NCBI GenBank assembly: GCA_028684405.1
Contig: JAQUGA010000031.1
Span: 1 to 16,642, forward strand
Reading direction: 5' to 3'
Source: Bacteroidales bacterium
GTDB taxonomy: Bacteria; Bacteroidota; Bacteroidia; Bacteroidales; WCHB1-69
DNA length: 16,642 bases
The translations under genes and the position numbers were made by a program. Positions 1-7,203 of this stretch are shown one piece after another. Under the pieces are notes generated by a model, which worked only from the letters and a program-made list of their open reading frames with translations, made no database searches and was not told the DNA's origin. Position 1 is the stretch's first letter, and each line of letters begins with the position of its first letter.

Positions 1-630
1 GCTTCCGTTTAAATCAATAGATATATCAAAAGGGATGTTGTTTTCTGGAATGGGTACTTTTGCCGAAACTCCCGAACTAATAACGTCTGCAGAAGGTACT
101 CCTGGCTGCATTTCAATGGATTGATTATCCCAAAGGATATTTATTTTCTTTTTAATGCCACGCATATCGTTGATTCCTAATGAAATATATGCTTCGTCCC
201 ATAAAAAGTCGTCGTGCTCTAGATTTAATTGATTGATTTCTAGTTTATTGAAATTTCCTTTAAGTTGTAATTTGGAATTATATACAACCACTTTATAAAT
301 TCCACGATATCTGATTTCGGGTTCAATTTTTCCGTTAATAAAAATCTTTTCGGGTAAAAAATGAGCGTTTCTCATGATATATGTTTCTGGTTTAGCGGGG
401 TCGGCTTGTTTAAAAGGAATTGTGAGTATGGGGCCGTTAATGCTTTGAGAATTTGCCCATTTTGAACAAATATCTTCAATCACTTCATTGCGGTATGCGA
501 TTCGTTCTCGAATCAAACTTTTTATCATTCCTTGTGGAATGAGTAATAAAAGAATGAGCACGCCAATTAATAGCAATTTGAACCCTGCTGAGGTTTTCAT
601 CCATTCTTTAATCTCTGAAATTGCAGACAT
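1..630 (-). CDS. creD: CreD family inner-membrane protein, N-terminal part (cut by window edge)
   Basis: The reverse strand reads without stops from an ATG at 630 to the window edge, giving 210 residues. Residues 16-33 form one hydrophobic helix (GFKLLLIGVLILLLLIP), followed directly by GMIKSLIRERIAYRNE. This helix-plus-'ERxxYR' junction and the later 'NGPIL' are what I recognise from the CreD family, where one N-terminal helix leads into a large periplasmic domain and several C-terminal helices follow. The usual length is about 450 residues, so roughly half is outside the window. In Enterobacteria CreD belongs to the CreBC regulon and affects envelope integrity and colicin or beta-lactam tolerance; its biochemical activity is not known. 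In many Bacteroidota I expect a small winged-helix regulator beside creD. None lies in the 368 bp upstream here; the neighbour is topA, divergent. No clear TAnnTTTG promoter is visible on the minus strand. The family call is firm, the role is not. Confidence 0.88.
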   Translation of the reverse strand, partial: MSAISEIKEWMKTSAGFKLLLIGVLILLLLIPQGMIKSLIRERIAYRNEVIEDICSKWANSQSINGPILTIPFKQADPAKPETYIMRNAHFLPEKIFINGKIEPEIRYRGIYKVVVYNSKLQLKGNFNKLEINQLNLEHDDFLWDEAYISLGINDMRGIKKKINILWDNQSIEMQPGVPSADVISSGVSAKVPIPENNIPFDISIDLNGS

Positions 631-678
631 AATTTTGATTTTTAGTGTATACTTTGAAAATTATTTTTCCGAAAAGCT

Positions 679-713
679 GTTTGATAATATCTTCTTAAAC
701 TGTTTTATCAAAC
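679..713. repeat. Perfect 9-bp inverted repeat, possible operator or hairpin in the creD leader
   Basis: GTTTGATAA at 679-687 is perfectly complementary to TTATCAAAC at 705-713, with a 17-nt spacer. It lies 49-83 bp upstream of the creD start codon, where it could be a dimeric regulator site or a structure in the creD leader RNA. AT-rich DNA yields such repeats by chance fairly often, so function is only suggested. Confidence 0.35.
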
Positions 714-870
714 TGATAATCAGGCTTGAAATTGTCCTTATTAATGTGAAAAAAGTTTAATTGTTGCATAGAACGCTAAAAAAATATTTTTAAACATTTA
801 TGTTGTTGATAATCAGCGGTCTATTTGTTTGTTTGTGATAAAAGCATGGAAATTAATCACTTATTATATA

Positions 871-897
871 TTGTATTCTAAAAAAAATCTAATTTTG
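871..897 (+). promoter_or_regulatory. Candidate Bacteroidota-type promoter for topA
   Basis: TAATTTTG at 890-897 fits the Bacteroidota -7 consensus TAnnTTTG exactly. A TTG at 871-873 sits 16 bp upstream, at the short end for the -33 element. Transcription would start near 903 and give a leader of about 95 nt before the topA ATG at 999. I see no Shine-Dalgarno motif; the stretch before the ATG is A-rich, as is usual in this phylum. Confidence 0.55.
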
Positions 898-998
898 CAG
901 ATTGCATGACGGGTACAAACATTTATATTGAATAAAAAAAATGCGAAGTATGTTCATGTTTATTTTGATAAATAATACTAAAAACAAAAACAGAAAAA

Positions 999-3506
999 AT
1001 GGCCAAAAACTTGGTAATAGTTGAGTCTCCCGCAAAAGCTAAGACGATAGAGAAATTTTTAGGGAAAGATTTTATTGTAAAATCGAGCATGGGTCACATT
1101 CGCGACTTGCCGACCAAAGATATTGGAATCGACATCGCCAATAATTTTAAACCACTATATGAGATATTGCCGGATAAAACTAAGATTTTAGCCGAATTAA
1201 AAAAATTATCTAAGGCAGCAGAAACTGTCTGGCTTGCAACGGATGAGGACCGCGAAGGGGAAGCCATTTCTTGGCACCTAATGGAAGCCTTGAATGTTCC
1301 TGACGAAAAAGTAAAACGGATTGCATTTCACGAAATAACCGAACGCGCCGTTAAAAATGCAGTTGAAAATCCACGGTCTGTCAATTTTGACTTGGTCAAT
1401 GCTCAACAAGCTCGCCGTGTTCTTGACCGTATTGTGGGTTTTGAATTATCGCCTGTTTTGTGGCGTAAAGTGAAACCAGCTCTTTCGGCAGGAAGGGTAC
1501 AATCTGTTGCTGTTCGGTTAATTGTAGAACGTGAAAAAGAAATTCAAAACTTTACTTCTACCTCTTCCTTTAGAGTTGTGGGCGATTTTATAATTAAACG
1601 AGACAAAGAATTGGTGCCTGTTAAAGCCGAATTAGACAAAAAATTTGCAAGCCTCAAAGAGGCTCAGGATTTTTTGAACAACTGTTTGGAAGCAGAATAT
1701 CAAATTTCGGATATCGTTACAAATCCTATAAAACGTTCTCCTGCAGCTCCCTTTACAACTTCAACTTTGCAACAAGAAGCTTCTCGGAAATTAGGATACT
1801 CCGTTTCGAGAACCATGACCTTAGCACAACAATTGTATGAAGATGGATTAATTACGTACATGAGAACCGACTCTGTAAATCTATCAGATTTGGCCTTGGG
1901 TAGTGCTAAAAAAGAAATTATCGAAACTTATGGTTCGGAATATTCTAAAACCCGAAAACATACTGGTAAAATCAAAGGTGCTCAAGAGGCTCACGAAGCC
2001 ATTCGCCCAACTTATATGAACAATCATGAAATACGCAAAGAGGCTTCGTTAAATAGGTTATATAATTTAATTTGGAAACGTACCATCGCTTCGCAAATGA
2101 GTGATGCTTTGATTGAAAAAACAGTTATTACTATTGATGTTTCAAATAATAAAGCAAAATTTATCTCCACTGGTGAAGTTATTAAATTTGAAGGATTCTT
2201 AAAAGTTTATTTGGAATCCAAAGACGATGAAGATGACGATGCCCTGGAAAACAACTTGCCAATGGTAAAAGTGGGCGAAAAACTCAAGGCTGATACCATT
2301 ACGGCACAACAAAGATTTGCTCAGCATCCGCCTAGATACACAGAAGCAAGCTTGGTGAAAAAACTCGAAGATTTGGGAATTGGAAGACCATCTACCTATG
2401 CTCCAACCATTTCTACGATTCAAAAACGAGGATATGTTGTAAAAGAAGATAGAGATGGTATAATTCGAGAGTATTCCGTGGTTACTTTGAAAAAAGATAA
2501 AATTAAAACCGAGACGAAAACAGAAAAAACAGGATTCGAAAAATCCAAAATGTTTCCAACCGATATTGGTATTGTTGTTAATAATTTTTTAGTAGAATAT
2601 TTTGATCAAATTTTGGATTATCATTTTACAGCAAACGTTGAAAAAGAGTTTGACGAAATTGCTTCGGGCAACATTGATTGGCAAAAAATGATTGGTAAAT
2701 TTTATGAAACCTTCCATCCAAGTGTGGAATACGCCATTCAGAACTCAGAAAAAGCTAGTGGTGAACGTCTTTTAGGCGTGGATCCAAAAACCGGAAAGAA
2801 TGTTTATTCTAAATTAGGCCGTTATGGTGCAATGATACAAATGGGCGAAGTGAGTGATGAAATCAAACCCAAGTTTGCCAAAATGAAAAGGGAACAATCC
2901 ATCGAAACGATTAGTCTGGAAGAGGCTTTGGATTTGTTTAAACTGCCTCGTTTGGTAGGACAAATTGATGGTGTTGATGTTACAGTAGGCATCGGCCGAT
3001 TTGGCCCATATGTGAAAATGGATAAAAGTTTTATTTCCATTCCCAAGGATAAAGATTTGATGGAAATCACCTTGGATGAAATTAAGGAACTTATTGAAAT
3101 AAAACGCAAAACGGACAAACTTCGCGAGCCTCGTTTGCTTGGAAAAATAAAAGATGAAGAGGTTTATGTTGCCGCTGGCAGATATGGTCCTTTTGCTAAA
3201 GTGGGTACAAAAAATCACGCCATTCCAAAAGGAACTGATATTACGCAAATTACACTAGAAGATGTTTTGAAAATTATCGAAGCTGCAGCTACAAAAGGTG
3301 TTTTGAAAAGTTTTGATCAAGATGAAGAACTAAAAGTAATGTCTGGAAGATATGGGTCATACATCAGCTTCAAAAAAGAAAATTATAAAATTCCAAAAGA
3401 TATGGATGTGGATACTTTAACTTATGAAGATTGTATGAAAATTGTAGAAGCTCCCGAAAATAAGCCTGCTAAAAGGAAAGTGTTTCGCAAAACTAAAAAG
3501 AAATAA
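999..3506 (+). CDS. topA: DNA topoisomerase I (type IA)
   Basis: This 835-residue cytoplasmic enzyme relaxes negatively supercoiled DNA by cutting one strand through a 5'-phosphotyrosine. The Toprim domain is at the N-terminus: VESPAKAKTI with Glu9, and TDEDREGE with Asp82, Glu83 and Asp84 for Mg2+. The SAGRVQSVA motif is at 163-171. The catalytic tyrosine is Tyr287 in ITYMRTDS, and IGRPSTYA at 461-468 is another hallmark. After about residue 590 there are no Cys4 zinc ribbons of the E. coli kind. Instead four short C-terminal repeats centre on GR(Y/F)G at about 607, 666, 728 and 783, the Toprim_C_Rpt type. The tail is Lys/Arg-rich (KRKVFRKTKKK), probably for DNA contact. Start chosen at MAKNLVIVESPAKAKTI, the normal family N-terminus. 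The next gene follows after 3 bp, so the two are very likely co-transcribed. Confidence 0.97.
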   Translation: MAKNLVIVESPAKAKTIEKFLGKDFIVKSSMGHIRDLPTKDIGIDIANNFKPLYEILPDKTKILAELKKLSKAAETVWLATDEDREGEAISWHLMEALNVPDEKVKRIAFHEITERAVKNAVENPRSVNFDLVNAQQARRVLDRIVGFELSPVLWRKVKPALSAGRVQSVAVRLIVEREKEIQNFTSTSSFRVVGDFIIKRDKELVPVKAELDKKFASLKEAQDFLNNCLEAEYQISDIVTNPIKRSPAAPFTTSTLQQEASRKLGYSVSRTMTLAQQLYEDGLITYMRTDSVNLSDLALGSAKKEIIETYGSEYSKTRKHTGKIKGAQEAHEAIRPTYMNNHEIRKEASLNRLYNLIWKRTIASQMSDALIEKTVITIDVSNNKAKFISTGEVIKFEGFLKVYLESKDDEDDDALENNLPMVKVGEKLKADTITAQQRFAQHPPRYTEASLVKKLEDLGIGRPSTYAPTISTIQKRGYVVKEDRDGIIREYSVVTLKKDKIKTETKTEKTGFEKSKMFPTDIGIVVNNFLVEYFDQILDYHFTANVEKEFDEIASGNIDWQKMIGKFYETFHPSVEYAIQNSEKASGERLLGVDPKTGKNVYSKLGRYGAMIQMGEVSDEIKPKFAKMKREQSIETISLEEALDLFKLPRLVGQIDGVDVTVGIGRFGPYVKMDKSFISIPKDKDLMEITLDEIKELIEIKRKTDKLREPRLLGKIKDEEVYVAAGRYGPFAKVGTKNHAIPKGTDITQITLEDVLKIIEAAATKGVLKSFDQDEELKVMSGRYGSYISFKKENYKIPKDMDVDTLTYEDCMKIVEAPENKPAKRKVFRKTKKK

Positions 3507-3509
3507 GCC

Positions 3510-4688
3510 ATGATAGAATTGCCCCTTTTTTTCAATCCAATTAATGAAGATATCGTTCTTTTCGATACCGAAAAACTTCCTAAAACAGCTTTGGGAAATG
3601 TCTTCAAAATTCATCGAAAAGATTCTTTTCCAGAACTTGAAGGGGCAGATATTGCCATTATTGGAATTAATGAAGACCGCAATGCACTCGAGAATAAAGC
3701 TTGTGGACTAGCTCCAGATTATGTCCGCCATAAACTTTATACTTTATTTGCCGTTAAAGAAAACACCAAAATTATTGATTTGGGTAATCTTATAAATGGG
3801 CACCAAATATCAGACACATATAGTGCTTTAAGTCAAATTATGGCCCATCTGTTGGAATTTAATATTGTTCCCATTATTATTGGTGGCAGCCAAGATTTGA
3901 CTTTTTCGATGTATAAAACATACGAAAAACTAAAAAGAGTTGTCAATATTGCGTCTGTTGATTCGCGATTTGATATTGGTTCGGAAGATGCTCCAATGAA
4001 TGCTCAGGCATACTTAAGCAAAATAATATTGGAACAGCCCAATTATCTTTTCAATTATACCAATATCGGTTATCAAACTTATTTTGTCGACCAGGAATCC
4101 ATCGAATTGATGAATAATTTGTATTTTGATGTCTATCGCTTGGGAAATGTCAGAGCCGACATGCAAGAACTAGAGCCCATTTTGCGAAATGCTGACTTGC
4201 TTACCATCGATGTTGGGTCGGTCCGACAGTCTGATTTGCCGGCTAATTATTATGCATCTCCCAATGGTTTTACGGGCGATGAAATTTGCAAAATTACCCG
4301 ATACGCTGGAATCAGCGATAAAGTGAGCTCTATTGGTTTCTTTGAGTTTAATCCGATGCTCGATCAAAACAAGCAATCGGCACATTTAATTGCACAAATG
4401 ATTTGGTATTTTATAGAGGGTTTTTACAATCGAAGACAGGATTATCCGAATTTATCCAAAGACCATTACATCAAATATTTTGTATCTATTCAAGATGGTT
4501 TGTACGATATTAAATTTTATAAAAGTAAAAAAACCAATCGTTGGTGGATGGAAGTTCCCTATCCACCCGATAAAAAATCGAGATACGAACGACATAATAT
4601 TGTTCCTTGCTCCTATAAAGATTATGAAACAGCCTGTAGTGACGATATTCCAGAGCGTTGGTGGCAAGCCATGAAAAAAATGGTCTAA
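3510..4688 (+). CDS. Arginase/ureohydrolase-fold protein with a degenerate metal site (formimidoylglutamase-like)
   Basis: This 392-residue protein has the landmarks of the arginase / agmatinase / formimidoylglutamase fold, but the binuclear Mn site looks broken. The usual GGxH is GGSQ (125-128), so the His ligand is Gln. The DAHxD motif reads DSRFD (151-155), keeping both Asp but replacing His with Arg153. The DxD pair reads D234-V-G236, keeping one Asp. Three of six ligands are therefore gone. 'GIGxxxDxR' geometry and FFEFNPMLD (277-285) are still family-like. Residues from about 305 on (IEGFYNRRQDYPNLSK onward, with Trp-rich RWWMEVPYPPD and PERWWQAM) are an extra C-terminal part not found in plain arginases. 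There is no signal peptide, so it should be cytoplasmic. It follows topA by 3 bp. Automatic pipelines usually name such proteins formimidoylglutamase; I would not assign hydrolase activity. A structural or binding role is my inference. Confidence 0.8.
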   Translation: MIELPLFFNPINEDIVLFDTEKLPKTALGNVFKIHRKDSFPELEGADIAIIGINEDRNALENKACGLAPDYVRHKLYTLFAVKENTKIIDLGNLINGHQISDTYSALSQIMAHLLEFNIVPIIIGGSQDLTFSMYKTYEKLKRVVNIASVDSRFDIGSEDAPMNAQAYLSKIILEQPNYLFNYTNIGYQTYFVDQESIELMNNLYFDVYRLGNVRADMQELEPILRNADLLTIDVGSVRQSDLPANYYASPNGFTGDEICKITRYAGISDKVSSIGFFEFNPMLDQNKQSAHLIAQMIWYFIEGFYNRRQDYPNLSKDHYIKYFVSIQDGLYDIKFYKSKKTNRWWMEVPYPPDKKSRYERHNIVPCSYKDYETACSDDIPERWWQAMKKMV

Positions 4689-4777
4689 TCTCTTCTTTTT
4701 ATTTTAACGAATCCGTTATTCTAAAGCGAAATTATTCCATAAGTTTAAAGAACAATCTTCTTTCATATATAAAAACA

Positions 4778-4799
4778 TGCATTTAAACCCGTAAATGCA
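4778..4799. terminator. Short hairpin after the topA operon, weak terminator or leader structure
   Basis: TGCATTTA (4778-4785) pairs perfectly with TAAATGCA (4792-4799) around the loop AACCCG. It stands 90 bp after the stop codon of the ureohydrolase-like gene and just upstream of the next promoter. There is no T-run after it, so termination is uncertain. Confidence 0.35.
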
Positions 4800-4819
4800 A
4801 CCGTTAATATAAAAAAGAC

Positions 4820-4848
4820 TTGATTTATATAAAAAAAACCTATTTTTG
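4820..4848 (+). promoter_or_regulatory. Bacteroidota-type promoter for the S46 peptidase gene
   Basis: TTG at 4820-4822 and TATTTTTG at 4841-4848 match the -33 TTG and -7 TAnnTTTG elements with an 18-bp spacer, the best-spaced pair in the window. The start point would be near 4854, leaving a leader of about 40 nt before the ATG at 4893. Confidence 0.7.
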
Positions 4849-4892
4849 TAAAAAATAGAGATATTTACAATAATTAAACACATCAAACAATT

Positions 4893-7052
4893 ATGAAAAG
4901 ATTTTTTTATGCATTTTTAGCCATGCTTTTGATTGGTAATTCAATCACTGCTTTTGGTACAAATCCACCTGATGAAGGAATGTGGTTGCCCATGCTTGTA
5001 AACCGTTTGAATTATGCGGATATGAAAAAAATGGGTTTGCAATTAACCCCAGATGAACTCTACAACATTAATCGCCCGAGTTTGAAAGACGCCATCGTAC
5101 AATTGGATGGTGGTTCTTGTACCGCCGAAATTGTTTCAAAAGAGGGATTAATGCTCACCAATCACCACTGTGCTTATGGTGCTGTTCAGGCTGCCAGCAG
5201 TGTTCAAAATGACTATTTAACTGATGGTTTCTGGGCGTATTCTAAAAAAGAAGAGATTAAAACCGACATGACGGCCACTTTTTTGGTTCGTATGGAAGAT
5301 GTTACCTCGCAAGTTCTGGATGGAATAAATTATGAAACTTCAGCCAGTGATAGATCCGCTCAAATCAGAACGGTAGTTGGTAAACTTAGAAAAGAGTATT
5401 CCGAAAAAGGAAAATATACGGTAGTGATTAAAGATTTCTTCGAAGGAAACGAATTTTATATGTTTATTTATGAAACATACAAAGACATCCGTTTGGTTGG
5501 TATTCCTCCATCATCTGTTGGAAAATATGGTGGCGACACCGATAACTGGATGTGGCCTCGTCATACGGGCGACTTTAGTTTTTTGAGAGTTTACACAGCT
5601 CCCGACGGTTCTCCAGCAGAATTTAGCGAAGATAATATACCGCTTGTGCCAAAACATTACCTTCCTGTTAGCATTAAAGAACTTAAAAAAGATGATTTTG
5701 TGATGATTTGGGGATATCCAGGATCAACCGATAGATATTTGCCCTCTTGGGGTGTTCAGGAAGTTTTAAATCATACAGCTCCAACAATTATTTCAGTTCG
5801 TGAAAGAAAATTAGAAATTATGAAAGAGGGTATGAATGCCAGCAGCGCAGTTCGTATACAATATGCTGCAAAGCATGCTCAAACTGCCAATTATTGGAAA
5901 TATTATATTGGACAATCCAAAGGTTTGAAAGCCCTTAATGTGGTAGATAAAAAAAGAGCCATTGAAAAAGATTTTGCAAATTGGGTATCGGTTGAGCCCG
6001 AAAGACAAAAAATTTATGGAAACGTTTTGTCTGATATTGAAGCCGCTTATAAAGAATCTGCTGAAAAACTTATTCAACGTCGTTTGTGGTATTTCCAAGA
6101 AACATTTATGGGTGCCGAAGCTCTTTGGTTTGTTTGGAAACTACAAACACTTCCTTCAGCATTGAAGAAAAAAGATTCCAAACCAGCTGATTTTGATGTG
6201 TACAGAGAGATGGCAAAAGAACAATTCAAAGATTATAACATGGCAGTAGACCAAAAGTTATTTGCTGCTCTAATTGAAATGTACTACACCAACATTCCAC
6301 AGGAATACCATCCTGCTATTTTTGCCGAGTTAAATAAAAAATACAAAGGCGATTACACAAAAATGGCTCAGGATATTTATTCCAAATCAATTGTTACTTC
6401 TGAGGAAAAATTCAATGAATTTTTGAATAAACCAAGCGAGAAAAAGTGGAATAAAGACATGGCTGTACGTGTTTCTCAATCGATTATTGAAACCTATTTT
6501 GCCATGCAACTAGAGATGTCGGCCATCGATTCAAAAATGCAAATAGCGAAACGATTATTTATTGACGGCATGCGAAAAATGTACAGCAATAAAGTTTTCT
6601 ATCCAGACGCTAACTCTACCATGAGACTGACCTATGGACAAATATTGGATTATATTCCAGCAGACGCCGTTCATTATGACTTTATTACAACTCAAAAAGG
6701 AATTTTAGATAAAGAAGATCCAAACAATGATGAATTTGTTCTTCCTGCTAAATTAAAAGATCTTCTTTTGGCCAAAGATTTTGGTCCCTATGGTAAAAAT
6801 GGTGAGTTGGCTGTTTGTTTCATCGCAAATACAGACATTACAGGCGGAAACTCAGGAAGCCCAATGATCAATGCCGAAGGTGAATTAGTAGGCATTGCTT
6901 TCGACGGAAACTGGGAAGCCATGAGCGGTGATATCGCTTTTGAACCAGCACTTCAAAGAACCATTGGCGTTGACATGCGTTATGTATTATTTATCGTTGA
7001 TAAATATGCAGGTGCCAAAAACCTAATTAAAGAAATGGATATTAGAAAATAA
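4893..7052 (+). CDS. S46 family dipeptidyl-peptidase, DPP7 type
   Basis: This is a 719-residue exported serine peptidase that removes dipeptides from oligopeptide N-termini, normally in the periplasm of Bacteroidota that feed on peptides. A signal peptide covers about residues 1-22 (MKRFFYAFLAMLLIGNSITAFG), so the mature protein starts near TNPPDEGMW, where the free N-terminal region of S46 enzymes begins. The catalytic His lies in LTNHHCAYG (88-96), the Asp in GGDTDNWMWPRHTGDF (probably Asp227) and the Ser in GGNSGSP (Ser654). Eighteen residues after the Ser stands Gly672 in FDGNWEAMSGD. In Porphyromonas DPP7 this position is Gly (hydrophobic P1), while in DPP11 it is Arg (acidic P1). That points to DPP7-like specificity here. 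Length fits the family (about 700-720). It has its own promoter and a strong hairpin after it, so it is probably monocistronic. Confidence 0.95.
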   Translation: MKRFFYAFLAMLLIGNSITAFGTNPPDEGMWLPMLVNRLNYADMKKMGLQLTPDELYNINRPSLKDAIVQLDGGSCTAEIVSKEGLMLTNHHCAYGAVQAASSVQNDYLTDGFWAYSKKEEIKTDMTATFLVRMEDVTSQVLDGINYETSASDRSAQIRTVVGKLRKEYSEKGKYTVVIKDFFEGNEFYMFIYETYKDIRLVGIPPSSVGKYGGDTDNWMWPRHTGDFSFLRVYTAPDGSPAEFSEDNIPLVPKHYLPVSIKELKKDDFVMIWGYPGSTDRYLPSWGVQEVLNHTAPTIISVRERKLEIMKEGMNASSAVRIQYAAKHAQTANYWKYYIGQSKGLKALNVVDKKRAIEKDFANWVSVEPERQKIYGNVLSDIEAAYKESAEKLIQRRLWYFQETFMGAEALWFVWKLQTLPSALKKKDSKPADFDVYREMAKEQFKDYNMAVDQKLFAALIEMYYTNIPQEYHPAIFAELNKKYKGDYTKMAQDIYSKSIVTSEEKFNEFLNKPSEKKWNKDMAVRVSQSIIETYFAMQLEMSAIDSKMQIAKRLFIDGMRKMYSNKVFYPDANSTMRLTYGQILDYIPADAVHYDFITTQKGILDKEDPNNDEFVLPAKLKDLLLAKDFGPYGKNGELAVCFIANTDITGGNSGSPMINAEGELVGIAFDGNWEAMSGDIAFEPALQRTIGVDMRYVLFIVDKYAGAKNLIKEMDIRK

Positions 7053-7063
7053 TTTTGGTCTAA

Positions 7064-7108
7064 ATATAACCACAAAGGCAAGCGAAAAGCTTGCCTTTGT
7101 GGTTATAT
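7064..7108. terminator. Very strong hairpin terminator after the S46 peptidase gene
   Basis: A perfect 20-bp inverted repeat (arms 7064-7083 and 7089-7108, loop GAAAA) begins 11 bp after the peptidase stop codon. The core arm AACCACAAAGGCAAGC pairs with GCTTGCCTTTGTGGTT without mismatch. No long T-run follows; the lower stem is AT-only (ATAT). It should stop transcription or protect the mRNA 3' end. Confidence 0.8.
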
Positions 7109-7158
7109 ATCAGAAGTATATAAACTTGTTCATAACTAAATTTAAACAGAAAAGAAGC

Positions 7159-7184
7159 TTGAAGCAAAATTCTGAGTATTTTTG
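7159..7184 (+). promoter_or_regulatory. Candidate promoter for dnaB
   Basis: TATTTTTG at 7177-7184 is an exact TAnnTTTG match 19 bp before the dnaB ATG. The only nearby TTG is at 7159-7161, giving a short 15-bp spacer, so the -33 part is doubtful. The predicted leader is very short, about 14 nt. Confidence 0.5.
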
Positions 7185-7203
7185 ACATTCAAAATAATGA
7201 CTT

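Larger units (their letters stand above)
631..998. other. Divergent intergenic region between creD and topA
   Basis: This 368-bp AT-rich spacer separates two divergent genes and holds no convincing coding sequence. It contains an inverted repeat at 679-713, a 10-bp direct repeat (TGATAATCAG at 714-723 and 807-816) and a topA promoter candidate at 871-897. A 27-codon reading frame at 941-1024 overlaps the topA start in another frame, but I see no reason to believe it is made. Confidence 0.7.

Noticed and set aside
488..760. 90-codon plus-strand frame over the creD start
   Set aside because: Most of it is antisense to creD, which has clear family features. The peptide shows no domain and low-complexity Ile/Phe content typical of AT-rich antisense frames.
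941..1024. 27-codon frame overlapping the topA start, a possible leader peptide
   Set aside because: No codon run, ribosome site or conserved pattern supports it, and short frames are frequent in such AT-rich leaders.
2814..3248. 144-codon antisense frame inside topA
   Set aside because: It lies wholly over the repeat region of topA on the other strand, and its Phe/Ile/His-rich translation has no recognisable motif.
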